From: JAJFVC01 sp039698075 | Lineage (GTDB): Bacteria > Planctomycetota > Planctomycetia > Pirellulales > Thermoguttaceae | Assembly (NCBI GenBank): GCA_039698075.1 | Contig: JBDKTJ010000172.1 | Coordinates: 1-13,148, forward strand | Direction: 5' to 3' | DNA: 13,148 nt | Part shown: piece after piece, positions 7,317 through 13,148 of the stretch | How the letters are laid out: each line of letters opens with the position of its first letter | Numbering within the stretch: the first letter of the stretch is position 1 | Translations under genes and position numbers: made by a program | Notes under the pieces: model-generated | What the model saw: the letters and a program-made list of their open reading frames with translations, nothing else | What the model was told of the DNA's origin: nothing | Database searches by the model: none

Positions 7317-7324
7317 CATAGTAC

Positions 7325-7353
7325 TTGATCATTATAGGCCATCCCGTTACGAT
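7325..7353 (+). promoter_or_regulatory. Weak candidate promoter of the beta-propeller gene
   Basis: TTGATC (7325-7330) and TACGAT (7348-7353) are spaced by 17 nt, with four of six consensus bases each. It starts 9 nt after the second IS-end-like repeat and would give a leader of about 95 nt before ATG 7457. Confidence 0.3.
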
Positions 7354-7443
7354 AATGAAAAGCGTGCCTTCCGTCGGTTGGCCTTCCAACATGGCCCCCC
7401 CCGCCCAACAAAAACTCTCAAGCAAACGACAACCATTGTCTTT

Positions 7444-7449
7444 GGAGGA
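7444..7449 (+). promoter_or_regulatory. Strong ribosome binding site of the beta-propeller gene
   Basis: GGAGGA lies 7 nt before ATG 7457. It fixes the start there rather than at any of the upstream in-frame codons back to 7325, and it places a signal peptide at the N-terminus. Confidence 0.75.
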
Positions 7450-7456
7450 ATTAGAC

Positions 7457-8893
7457 ATGCATGCGTACCGTGCGAGTGCAATTCGGTGGTTCTTCGGTTT
7501 GGCGTTTGTGCTGACGGTCGTCCCGACGGAAACAACAGGTGCGGCGGAATCCGCGGATAGTCCGAGGTTGACGGCGGAAATCCATGACTCGGGGTTCACG
7601 CTGGCCCACGACACGTACAATGGCATGGGCACGGGCAGCGATGGAAAAATCTATTACGTGCTTTGCACCACGGGGTACGACGTCGCGGGGCAGATGTACT
7701 GTTTCGACCCCGCCACGAAGCAGATCAAGCACCTCGGCGATCTGACGGAAGCCAGCGGTGAGAAAAACCTGAAGGCGGTCGCCCAGGGCAAAATCCACAA
7801 CACTTTTGTCGAGCGTCAAGGAAAGCTCTATTTCGCCACCCACTCCGGATACTATGTGATCGTCGACGACATGGAAAAGTTCGCGCCGCCGCCACCAGGA
7901 TGGAAGCCGTATCAGGGCGGGCATTTTGTTTCCTACGACATGGCCACCGGCAAGTTCGAAAACCTGGGAATTCCCAGGCCGGGCGAAGGGATCGTCGCCA
8001 TGAACATGGACACCCGACGCGGCCGGCTTTACGGGTTGACTTGCCTACCCGGCCATTTCGTCACCTACGACCTCGCCAAGAAGGAAATGAAAGACCTCGG
8101 GCCGACGTGTCTGGACGGCGAGGCCGGCAAAGGCGCGAGATATCGCACGATCTGTCGTTCTCTGGTCATTGCTCCTGACGACGGTTCCGTCTATTTCAGC
8201 AACGGCGACGGCGACATCCTCCGCTACGACTACGATCGCGAGACCATTGAAACCGTCAAAGGTGAAAATCTCAAAAAAGACTACTTCGGCCTCTACGATC
8301 CGGCCTCGCCGGGCCACATGGGCTACAATTGGCGTCAAGTCTTCTGGCATCCGACCGAGCATGTGATCTATGGCGTTCACGGCAACTCGGGCTATCTGTT
8401 CCGATTCGATCCGAGGAAGCCGCAGGTGACCGTGTTGGAACGGCTCACCTCGCTGCCGTCGAAACGTTGCGGCATGTTCGATCAGTTCAGCTACGGATAC
8501 CTTGGTTTCACGCTCGGACCCGATGGCCGCACGATCTATTATCTGACCGGCGGGCCCATCTACGTCGACGGCAAACGGATCGCCGGCAAGGACGTTACCG
8601 GCAAGGGCGAGGCCAAAGGCGTGGAAGACCTGCATCTGGTGACCTACGACATTCCCACTGCGAAGTACATCGACCACGGCGCAGTCTTCCTGTCCGACGG
8701 CCAGCGGCCGCTCTATGTCAATTCCATTGCTTTGGGCAAAGATGGAACCGTCTATACCCTTTGCCGAATCACCCGAGACGGCCATATGCGAACCGACCTT
8801 GTCAGCATTCCGGCGAAATCCATTATTCTTGAACACGGCCGGTCCTCGCCTGCGACGGTGCAAGAGAACCGGGCGGCCGACGCCAAACCGTGA
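7457..8893 (+). CDS. Secreted beta-propeller protein of unknown function
   Basis: The 478-residue protein starts at ATG 7457 behind GGAGGA. Residues 1-30 form a signal peptide (basic start, hydrophobic core around 10-22, GAA before ESADSPR), so the product is probably exported. The mature part repeats a blade-like pattern of the type YYVLCT...G..YCFDPATKQIKHLGDL, FVSYDMATGKFENLG, FVTYDLAKKEMKDLG, ILRYDYDRETIETV, LFRFDPRKPQVTVLE and LVTYDIPTAKYIDHG. That makes about six or seven blades, as in SMP-30/kelch/YVTN-type propellers. No catalytic motif, lipobox or cytochrome motif is seen. Similar propellers bind ligands or act as lactonases; I do not assign an activity. It stands alone between IS debris and a gene-free stretch, so the context gives no pathway. 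Confidence 0.85.
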   Translation: MHAYRASAIRWFFGLAFVLTVVPTETTGAAESADSPRLTAEIHDSGFTLAHDTYNGMGTGSDGKIYYVLCTTGYDVAGQMYCFDPATKQIKHLGDLTEASGEKNLKAVAQGKIHNTFVERQGKLYFATHSGYYVIVDDMEKFAPPPPGWKPYQGGHFVSYDMATGKFENLGIPRPGEGIVAMNMDTRRGRLYGLTCLPGHFVTYDLAKKEMKDLGPTCLDGEAGKGARYRTICRSLVIAPDDGSVYFSNGDGDILRYDYDRETIETVKGENLKKDYFGLYDPASPGHMGYNWRQVFWHPTEHVIYGVHGNSGYLFRFDPRKPQVTVLERLTSLPSKRCGMFDQFSYGYLGFTLGPDGRTIYYLTGGPIYVDGKRIAGKDVTGKGEAKGVEDLHLVTYDIPTAKYIDHGAVFLSDGQRPLYVNSIALGKDGTVYTLCRITRDGHMRTDLVSIPAKSIILEHGRSSPATVQENRAADAKP

Positions 8894-9189
8894 TCGGCGC
8901 CGCATCCGCTGACAACTGCGTGCGACCAATCTGGCATGATCGCTCGCGGTCGCGACGGGAGGGTTTTATACGTGTTCTAACCAGAAAGTGCGCGGTTACG
9001 TCCCAGTTTCGCCAATGCCGCCATTGAGACGCTTGCGATTTCGCAAAAGATTGGCAAGTCACGTCGTTTTTCTAAAAATTCTTGTGAAATCGCAAGCGGT
9101 TGGAACGTCCGAGGGAAACGACCAACCGCCTTCGCGGAAGAGCATCCGCGCATTCTTAAGTTGGAACGCGTATTGCCGAGTCCGGGCCG
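8894..9189. other. Intergenic stretch between propeller and hpnH with repeats
   Basis: No credible gene is seen on either strand. It contains a weak GCGACC/GGTCGC hairpin (8922-8953), the long inverted repeat at 9031-9097, a CGGTTGG/CCAACCG pair (9097-9103 and 9122-9128) and a CGCGGA/TCCGCG hairpin (9133-9150). Three hairpins close together suggest a repeat element or the transcription end zone for two convergent genes. Confidence 0.5.
9031..9097. repeat. Long inverted repeat, possible MITE- or REP-like element
   Basis: GCTTGCGATTTC (9031-9042) is repeated exactly in inverted form at 9086-9097. The similarity continues inward for several bases with scattered mismatches. The left arm also contains its own palindrome TTGCGA-TT-TCGCAA (9033-9046). 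The interior is AT-rich compared with its surroundings and encodes nothing. Confidence 0.7.
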
Positions 9190-10209
9190 TTACGACATTT
9201 GCCAAAGCGCCATGCGGACCATGTCGCGGAACCCTTTGTGAGCCACCAGAGTGGCCGAAGGCTCGAAACCGCAATGCACCAGACAGTGCTCGCAACGCGG
9301 ATCGCCGCCGGGTCCGAGTTGACCCCAGTCGGTCGCGTCGACCAGCTCTTGATAGGTCTCGTAATGGGCGTCGCCCAACAGATAACAAGGCCCTCGCCAG
9401 CCGCGAACGTTGTAGGTCGGATTGGCCCAGGCGGCGCAGTCCAACCGCCGTCGACCCCGTAAAAACTCCATGTAAATCGGAGAGGCCGCCAGTCGAAACC
9501 GCCGCAGCAGCGCCTCGGCGTCGCGGAATTTCTCGTGGACCTCGCCGCGGGTCATGAAGATCCGCGTGGCTTCCTGCGGATCGGACTCGCACACGGCCGA
9601 GTAGCCGAAGGCCGGCGAGATCAGAAACCCGTCGACGCCCAATTCATACAGATAATCGAACAGCACGGCGACCTCGTGCATGTCGGTGTCCTTGTAGATC
9701 GTCGTGTTCGTGCACACCGTGAAGCCCGCCGTTTTGGCGTCGAGAATCCCGCGCACGGCGGCCGCGAACACGCCGGGCCGATTGACCATCCGGTCGTGCG
9801 TGGCCTCCATGCCGTCCAGGTGAATATTAAGAAGCAACCGGCTGCTCGGCCGAAATCCGCGCAGCTTCTTGGCCAGCAGCACGCCGTTCGTGCAAAGATA
9901 GACGTGCTTTCGACGCTGGATCAGGCTTTCGACCAGCACTTCAATTTCCGGATAAACCAGCGGCTCGCCGCCGCAGACGCTGACGATCGGAGCGCCGCAT
10001 TCCTCGGCCGCCGCCAAACACTGCTCGATCGACAACCGAAGATGCATCGTGTCGGCGTACTCGCGAATCCGCCCACACCCGGCGCACGACAAATTGCAGG
10101 CGTGCAACGGCTCAAGCATCAACACCAGCGGGAAACGTTGCCGGCCGGCCAACCGCTGTCGGAGCAGATACGACGTCATCGAGCGAGTCAACGAAAGAGG
10201 AAAACGCAT
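9190..10209 (-). CDS. hpnH: Radical SAM adenosyl-hopene transferase (HpnH)
   Basis: HpnH joins the 5'-deoxyadenosyl radical from SAM to diploptene to make adenosylhopane, the precursor of extended hopanoids. The 339-residue protein has the radical SAM motif CNLSCAGC (C38, C42, C45), CGGEPL at 79-84 and a C-terminal cluster of cysteines C306, C309 and C313 (CEHCLVHCGFE), which matches the HpnH C-terminus. The stretches FPLVLMLEPLHACNLSCAGC and GPCYLLGDAHYETYQELVDATDW are also characteristic. ATG 10209 was chosen because homologues begin just before this point; the frame extends back to a TTG at 10284, right after the shc stop, but those 25 residues look unrelated. No Shine-Dalgarno sequence is present. 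It follows shc by 75 nt on the same strand and acts on its product. Confidence 0.93.
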   Translation of the reverse strand: MRFPLSLTRSMTSYLLRQRLAGRQRFPLVLMLEPLHACNLSCAGCGRIREYADTMHLRLSIEQCLAAAEECGAPIVSVCGGEPLVYPEIEVLVESLIQRRKHVYLCTNGVLLAKKLRGFRPSSRLLLNIHLDGMEATHDRMVNRPGVFAAAVRGILDAKTAGFTVCTNTTIYKDTDMHEVAVLFDYLYELGVDGFLISPAFGYSAVCESDPQEATRIFMTRGEVHEKFRDAEALLRRFRLAASPIYMEFLRGRRRLDCAAWANPTYNVRGWRGPCYLLGDAHYETYQELVDATDWGQLGPGGDPRCEHCLVHCGFEPSATLVAHKGFRDMVRMALWQMS

Positions 10210-10284
10210 TTTTTTGAAGGAGCTTGAAACTGAAAATCGAGGTTTGAACCAAGTCGCTCGCCGGTCCACGCGAACGATCGCCAA

Positions 10285-12420
10285 TTATCCCACCGCGGAC
10301 GTTTCCATCGCCTGTCGTTCGGCCGGGGGACGTTCCGCCACGCTGACCGTCCAGCGAGCCATCGCCATCAGAGGGAAGTAAATCGGATAGTAATGATATC
10401 GCAGGTAAAACACGCGAGGAAATCCGACGCCGGTGAACTCGGGCTCGTCCCACGTGCCGTCCGCCTCCTGCATCAGCGAGAGGAACGCGACGCCTCGCGC
10501 GACGGCCGGATGATCGGCCAACCCGGCCGCCAACAGCCCCAAGATGGCCCAAGCCGTCTGCGAGGCGGTGGGCGTGCCCTGACCGCGCCGATGCGGATAA
10601 TCGTAGGTGTCGGGCGACTCGCCCCAACCGCCGCACGCTTGTTGATGCGACAGAAGCCAGTTGACGCCGGCCACCACCATCGGATCGTCGGTCGAAACGC
10701 CGACGGACGTCAGTCCGGTGATCGACTGCCAGGTGCCGTAAATGTAGTTGACGCCCCAGCGGCCAAACCAACTTCCATCGGCGTTTTGGGTTCGTCGCAT
10801 GTACTTCACAGCGCGATCTACGACCGGGTCGCCCGACCGCCGGCCCAAATGGCCCAAGGTCTCCAACACCCGGCCGGTCAAGTCGGGCGTGCTCGGATCG
10901 ATCATCGCGTTATGGTCGGCGAATGGCACGCGGCACAAAAACTCGCGATCGTTGTTGCGATCGAACGCGCCCCAACCGCCGTCGCGATTTTGCATGGCCA
11001 GAAGCCAACGCAGGCCGCCGTCGATGGCCGACACCGTTCGCTCGATCGACGCCGCTTGCTCGCTGGTCGTGCGAGGATCGTCGAAATCGGCCAACCGCAG
11101 CTCGGGCGGCAAAGCCTTGTGGGCCCCGGCGGCAAATTGCGTCTCCAACGCCAAAAGCACCATCGCCGTGTCGTCGCAATCGGGGTAGAAATCGTTGGCA
11201 TATTCAAAACACCACCCGCCCGACTCCCCCTTGACCGTTTTCGCCCAATCGCCGCGGCGTCTGATCTGACGGTCCAGCAGCCAACGGACGGCCTCGACCA
11301 TCGCGGGATTGTCCGGCCCGACGCCCGAGGCGGCCAACGCACGCACCGTGATCGCGGTGTCCCAAACCGGCGACTTGCACGGCTGAACCCGCACCGTGCC
11401 GGTCTTTTCATCCTCCATCGCCAATTCCCGCAATTGTCGACGGCAATACTTGACCTCCGGGCTGTCGTCGGGATATCCCAAGCACTTCAATGCAATGATG
11501 CTCCAAACGATCGGCGGATAGATCGCGCCCAGCCCGTCGCTTTGATCAAACCGGTCCAGCATCCATCGTTCGGCGGCCGCCAACGCCTTGCGACGCAACG
11601 GCAACACCTGATGACGCTGACCCCACTTGAACAACCGATCGAGCGTGCGGAAAAAACCGTCCCAACTCAACGGACCGGTCCCGCCTGAACGGCCTGGACG
11701 TCGCACCGGAGGCCAATTTTCAGGCTCTTGCAGAAACAGCTCGCGGATGCCGAGCCGCGGCTCCAAATGACGAACCGGCCGCAACGCCGAAATAATCGAC
11801 AACGGCACGAGAATCGTCCGCGACCAAGCGCTCACGGCGTAAAGATTCAGCGGAAACCACGTCGGCAACAACAGGACCTCCGGCGGCGCCGCAGGACACT
11901 GCTCGTAGGAAATCTGCCCAAGCAACGCTAAATAGTAACGCGTAAAACTATTGACGGCGTCGGCGCCTCCGTGGACCAAAATCGCGGAGCGGGCTCGCTG
12001 CATGTACTCGGCGCTAGGATCGTGACCGACCAGTTTTAGCGCAAAATAGGCCTTCACGCTGCCGCTGATTTCCGCTCCGCCGCCGGGATACATCGCCCAA
12101 CCGCCCTCGGGAAGCTGTTTGTCGATCAACGTGGCCGCGCATTGAACGGCCAGTTTCGAATCCTCTCGGCCAAGGAACGCCAACAGCAGAATCGTCTCGC
12201 TTTCCAGCAAGGCGTCGCCCTCCAACTCGGCGCACCAGGCGCCGTCGTCCCGCTGCTGCCCCAACAGCCATTGTCGCGTGCGACCAATCGCCGTGCGAAC
12301 CGACGCCTTGAGCGATCGCAAGTTTGGCGCCTCGGGCGAAACGCCGTCCGCAGGGTCGTCTTGCCCGTCCTTGGACAGAACCAACACTTTAGGGCTCGAA
12401 TTCATGGTATGGCTTTCCAT
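10285..12420 (-). CDS. shc: Squalene-hopene cyclase
   Basis: The enzyme cyclises squalene to hopene/hopanol in a monotopic membrane-bound reaction. The 711-residue protein carries the catalytic acid motif DCDD at 414-417 inside the ANDFYPDCDDTAMV segment. It also has several QW repeats: QQRDDGAW, QLPEGGW, QNRDGGWGAF, QNADGSWFGRW, QQACGGWG and QEADGTW. The closing FPRVFYLRYHYYPIYFPLMA segment is typical. The length is normal to slightly long for the family. ATG 12420 is used; ATG 12405, five codons later with a weak GGAAAG 7 nt before it, is equally possible. The frame runs back to a TTG at 12519 without family similarity. hpnH follows directly. No other hopanoid genes (hpnA, C-E or G) are in the window, so squalene synthesis and side-chain processing must be encoded elsewhere. 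Confidence 0.96.
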   Translation of the reverse strand: MESHTMNSSPKVLVLSKDGQDDPADGVSPEAPNLRSLKASVRTAIGRTRQWLLGQQRDDGAWCAELEGDALLESETILLLAFLGREDSKLAVQCAATLIDKQLPEGGWAMYPGGGAEISGSVKAYFALKLVGHDPSAEYMQRARSAILVHGGADAVNSFTRYYLALLGQISYEQCPAAPPEVLLLPTWFPLNLYAVSAWSRTILVPLSIISALRPVRHLEPRLGIRELFLQEPENWPPVRRPGRSGGTGPLSWDGFFRTLDRLFKWGQRHQVLPLRRKALAAAERWMLDRFDQSDGLGAIYPPIVWSIIALKCLGYPDDSPEVKYCRRQLRELAMEDEKTGTVRVQPCKSPVWDTAITVRALAASGVGPDNPAMVEAVRWLLDRQIRRRGDWAKTVKGESGGWCFEYANDFYPDCDDTAMVLLALETQFAAGAHKALPPELRLADFDDPRTTSEQAASIERTVSAIDGGLRWLLAMQNRDGGWGAFDRNNDREFLCRVPFADHNAMIDPSTPDLTGRVLETLGHLGRRSGDPVVDRAVKYMRRTQNADGSWFGRWGVNYIYGTWQSITGLTSVGVSTDDPMVVAGVNWLLSHQQACGGWGESPDTYDYPHRRGQGTPTASQTAWAILGLLAAGLADHPAVARGVAFLSLMQEADGTWDEPEFTGVGFPRVFYLRYHYYPIYFPLMAMARWTVSVAERPPAERQAMETSAVG

Positions 12421-12642
12421 CGGGAAACAACGAAAAGATCGCGGTTTCCAAACGAAACTGGCATGAAAGACGCGGGTTTCCACGTCTGAAGCGGTCCTCC
12501 CTGACGCGCCCTCCTGCAAAAGACCAGGACGAGCAAGCGTGGCGTTAGCTTATGCAATTTTCACAAAACCAACAATAGCAATGCTCTACCGCGTTTTTGG
12601 CGGTCCAGCAGCTTGTCCGTCCCCGTCGAGAGATACTTTTGT
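12421..12642. other. Intergenic region upstream of shc
   Basis: The stretch has a short AT-rich part around 12551-12580, where a promoter for shc would be expected on the minus strand. I could not find a pair of hexamers with correct spacing that I would defend. No repeat or RNA gene is seen. Confidence 0.3.
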
Positions 12643-12900
12643 TCAGAAGTGGCGGGCGACTAGCCCATCATGGGGGGGCGCGGTGAGCAGCCCGTCCGGC
12701 GAAATGTAAACCGTTTTGGTTTCCGTCGGAAAGAGCTTTTCGACCGGCTCCCATACAAGGCGGCGAACTTCGGGCCCGGCTCGCTGAACCATGCCGTGTC
12801 GCGTCCATACGAAGGCATATAAGATCGTCAGGACTGCGGCCCGCGTTTCGCCACGCGGAAACCAGTTCGCCAAGGCTTCCGTCGCACATTGCCAGCATAT
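12643..12900 (-). pseudogene. Remnant of a CHAT-domain protein gene
   Basis: An open frame of about 85 codons lies between a TGA at 12901-12903 and a TGA at 12643-12645. The segment VRRLVWEPVEKLFP, then TKTVYISPDGLLT, matches the start of the CHAT (caspase-like) protease domain, where a W-x-P-L/V helix is followed by a beta strand with the SPDG motif. The usual continuation LPFAAL is replaced by PPHDGL beside a run of seven C residues, which would fit a frameshift. The His and Cys catalytic residues and any TPR region are missing. The only start available is a TTG at 12873, without a ribosome binding site. It is most likely the remains of a larger TPR-CHAT gene, perhaps broken by the neighbouring IS630-type element. 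Confidence 0.6.
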
Positions 12901-12947
12901 TCAGTGATTCATACCAATTCCACATTGCTCCTGCGCGCATCCTATTG

Positions 12948-12979
12948 CGCCATCGCAGTTTACCCATCATACTGTGGCG
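12948..12979. repeat. Imperfect hairpin before the IS630-type transposase
   Basis: CGCCATCGCAGT (12948-12959) can pair with ACTGTGGCG (12971-12979) with a 3-nt bulge and an 11-nt loop. It lies about 20 nt before the transposase start and could belong to the element's left end. Without the right end this cannot be tested here. Confidence 0.35.
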
Positions 12980-12990
12980 ATCCAATTTCA

Positions 12991-12995
12991 GGAGG
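12991..12995 (+). promoter_or_regulatory. Ribosome binding site of the IS630-type transposase
   Basis: GGAGG is placed 5 nt before ATG 13001. It is a full Shine-Dalgarno match, unlike most starts in this window, and it fixes the transposase start. Confidence 0.7.
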
Positions 12996-13000
12996 TCGTC

Positions 13001-13148
13001 ATGTATGTTCGGCATCAGGATATGCTCGGGCAGCTCCAGCAGCTTGAGCGGAAGGAGCGGGGCGCGACGCGGTCCAAGCGATTGCGAATCATCATTCTTG
13101 CGATGAAGGGGTGGACCGCGCCGGCCATTGCCACCTCGGTAGGGCTGT
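13001..13148 (+). CDS. IS630-family transposase, N-terminal part (runs off right edge)
   Basis: Forty-nine codons are visible and still open at the window end. After a charged start (QLQQLERKERGATRSK), the RLRIIILAMKGWTAPAIATSVGL segment matches the first helix-turn-helix of IS630/Tc1-type transposases, where RLRxxLLxxxGxSxxxIAxxLGL is usual; the DDE core would lie beyond the edge. The gene would mediate cut-and-paste transposition at TA targets. ATG 13001 follows a clean GGAGG. The left end of the element must lie between the CHAT remnant (12900) and about 12990, but its terminal repeat cannot be identified without the other end. Confidence 0.75.
   Translation, partial: MYVRHQDMLGQLQQLERKERGATRSKRLRIIILAMKGWTAPAIATSVGL

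Noticed and set aside
8922..8967. GCGACC/GGTCGC hairpin followed by TTTT as terminator of the propeller gene
   Set aside because: The loop is 20 nt and the short T-run starts 10 nt after the stem, too weak to call.
9059..9592. Minus-strand 177-codon frame overlapping hpnH and the repeat region
   Set aside because: Arg-rich shadow frame without motifs; most of it lies over the well-supported hpnH coding sequence.
12643..12900. CHAT domain as part of an active defence system
   Set aside because: Catalytic residues, partner genes and a start signal are missing, so only a gene remnant is supported.

Overview
The window reads as high-GC bacterial chromosome, most likely from a planctomycete of the Pirellula type. 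This is inferred from several things together: a squalene-hopene cyclase beside an HpnH-type radical SAM enzyme, a DUF4091/GH123-like secreted protein, a secreted beta-propeller, a CHAT-domain remnant, and the scarcity of Shine-Dalgarno sequences. No marker gene proves the taxonomy.

Left part, minus strand (1-4123): a compact four-gene transcription unit, read right to left. It encodes a polytopic LPG-synthase-TM/flippase-like protein, a DPM1-like family 2 glycosyltransferase, a large polytopic protein resembling GT39/ArnT lipid-sugar-dependent glycosyltransferases, and a secreted protein matching the N-terminal part of DUF4091/GH123 proteins that runs off the left edge. A plausible sigma70-type promoter lies just before the first gene. 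The set looks like a pathway that charges a lipid carrier with sugar, moves it or uses it across the membrane, and acts on an extracellular glycan; the substrate is unknown.

Middle (4124-6938): a tRNA-Phe(GAA) with its own promoter and terminator-like hairpin. It carries unusual bases at the D-loop/T-loop contact (A18 and G55). Next is a cation diffusion facilitator whose consensus promoter predicts an almost leaderless mRNA and whose cytoplasmic part appears to hold three tandem MTP-like domains. A convergent MgtE-like transporter made of a CBS pair plus five membrane helices, without the usual N-terminal domain, overlaps the CDF gene by 12 bp. Two divalent-metal transporters thus lie tail to tail.

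Accessory strip (6939-9189): a decayed IS3-type transposase fragment, a 38-bp perfect palindrome and two diverged 37-bp direct repeats that look like IS right ends. These are followed by a secreted beta-propeller gene with a strong ribosome binding site. After it comes a gene-free stretch with a long inverted repeat that may be a small dispersed or MITE-like element.

Right part (9190-13148): a minus-strand hopanoid pair, shc then hpnH, giving hopene and then adenosylhopane. Upstream of it lies a fragment of a CHAT-domain protein gene, and the window ends in the first 49 codons of an IS630-type transposase. I did not find a clear intact new defence or mobile system. The most interesting leads are the glycan operon, the tRNA-Phe tertiary-contact substitution and the three-domain CDF tail.
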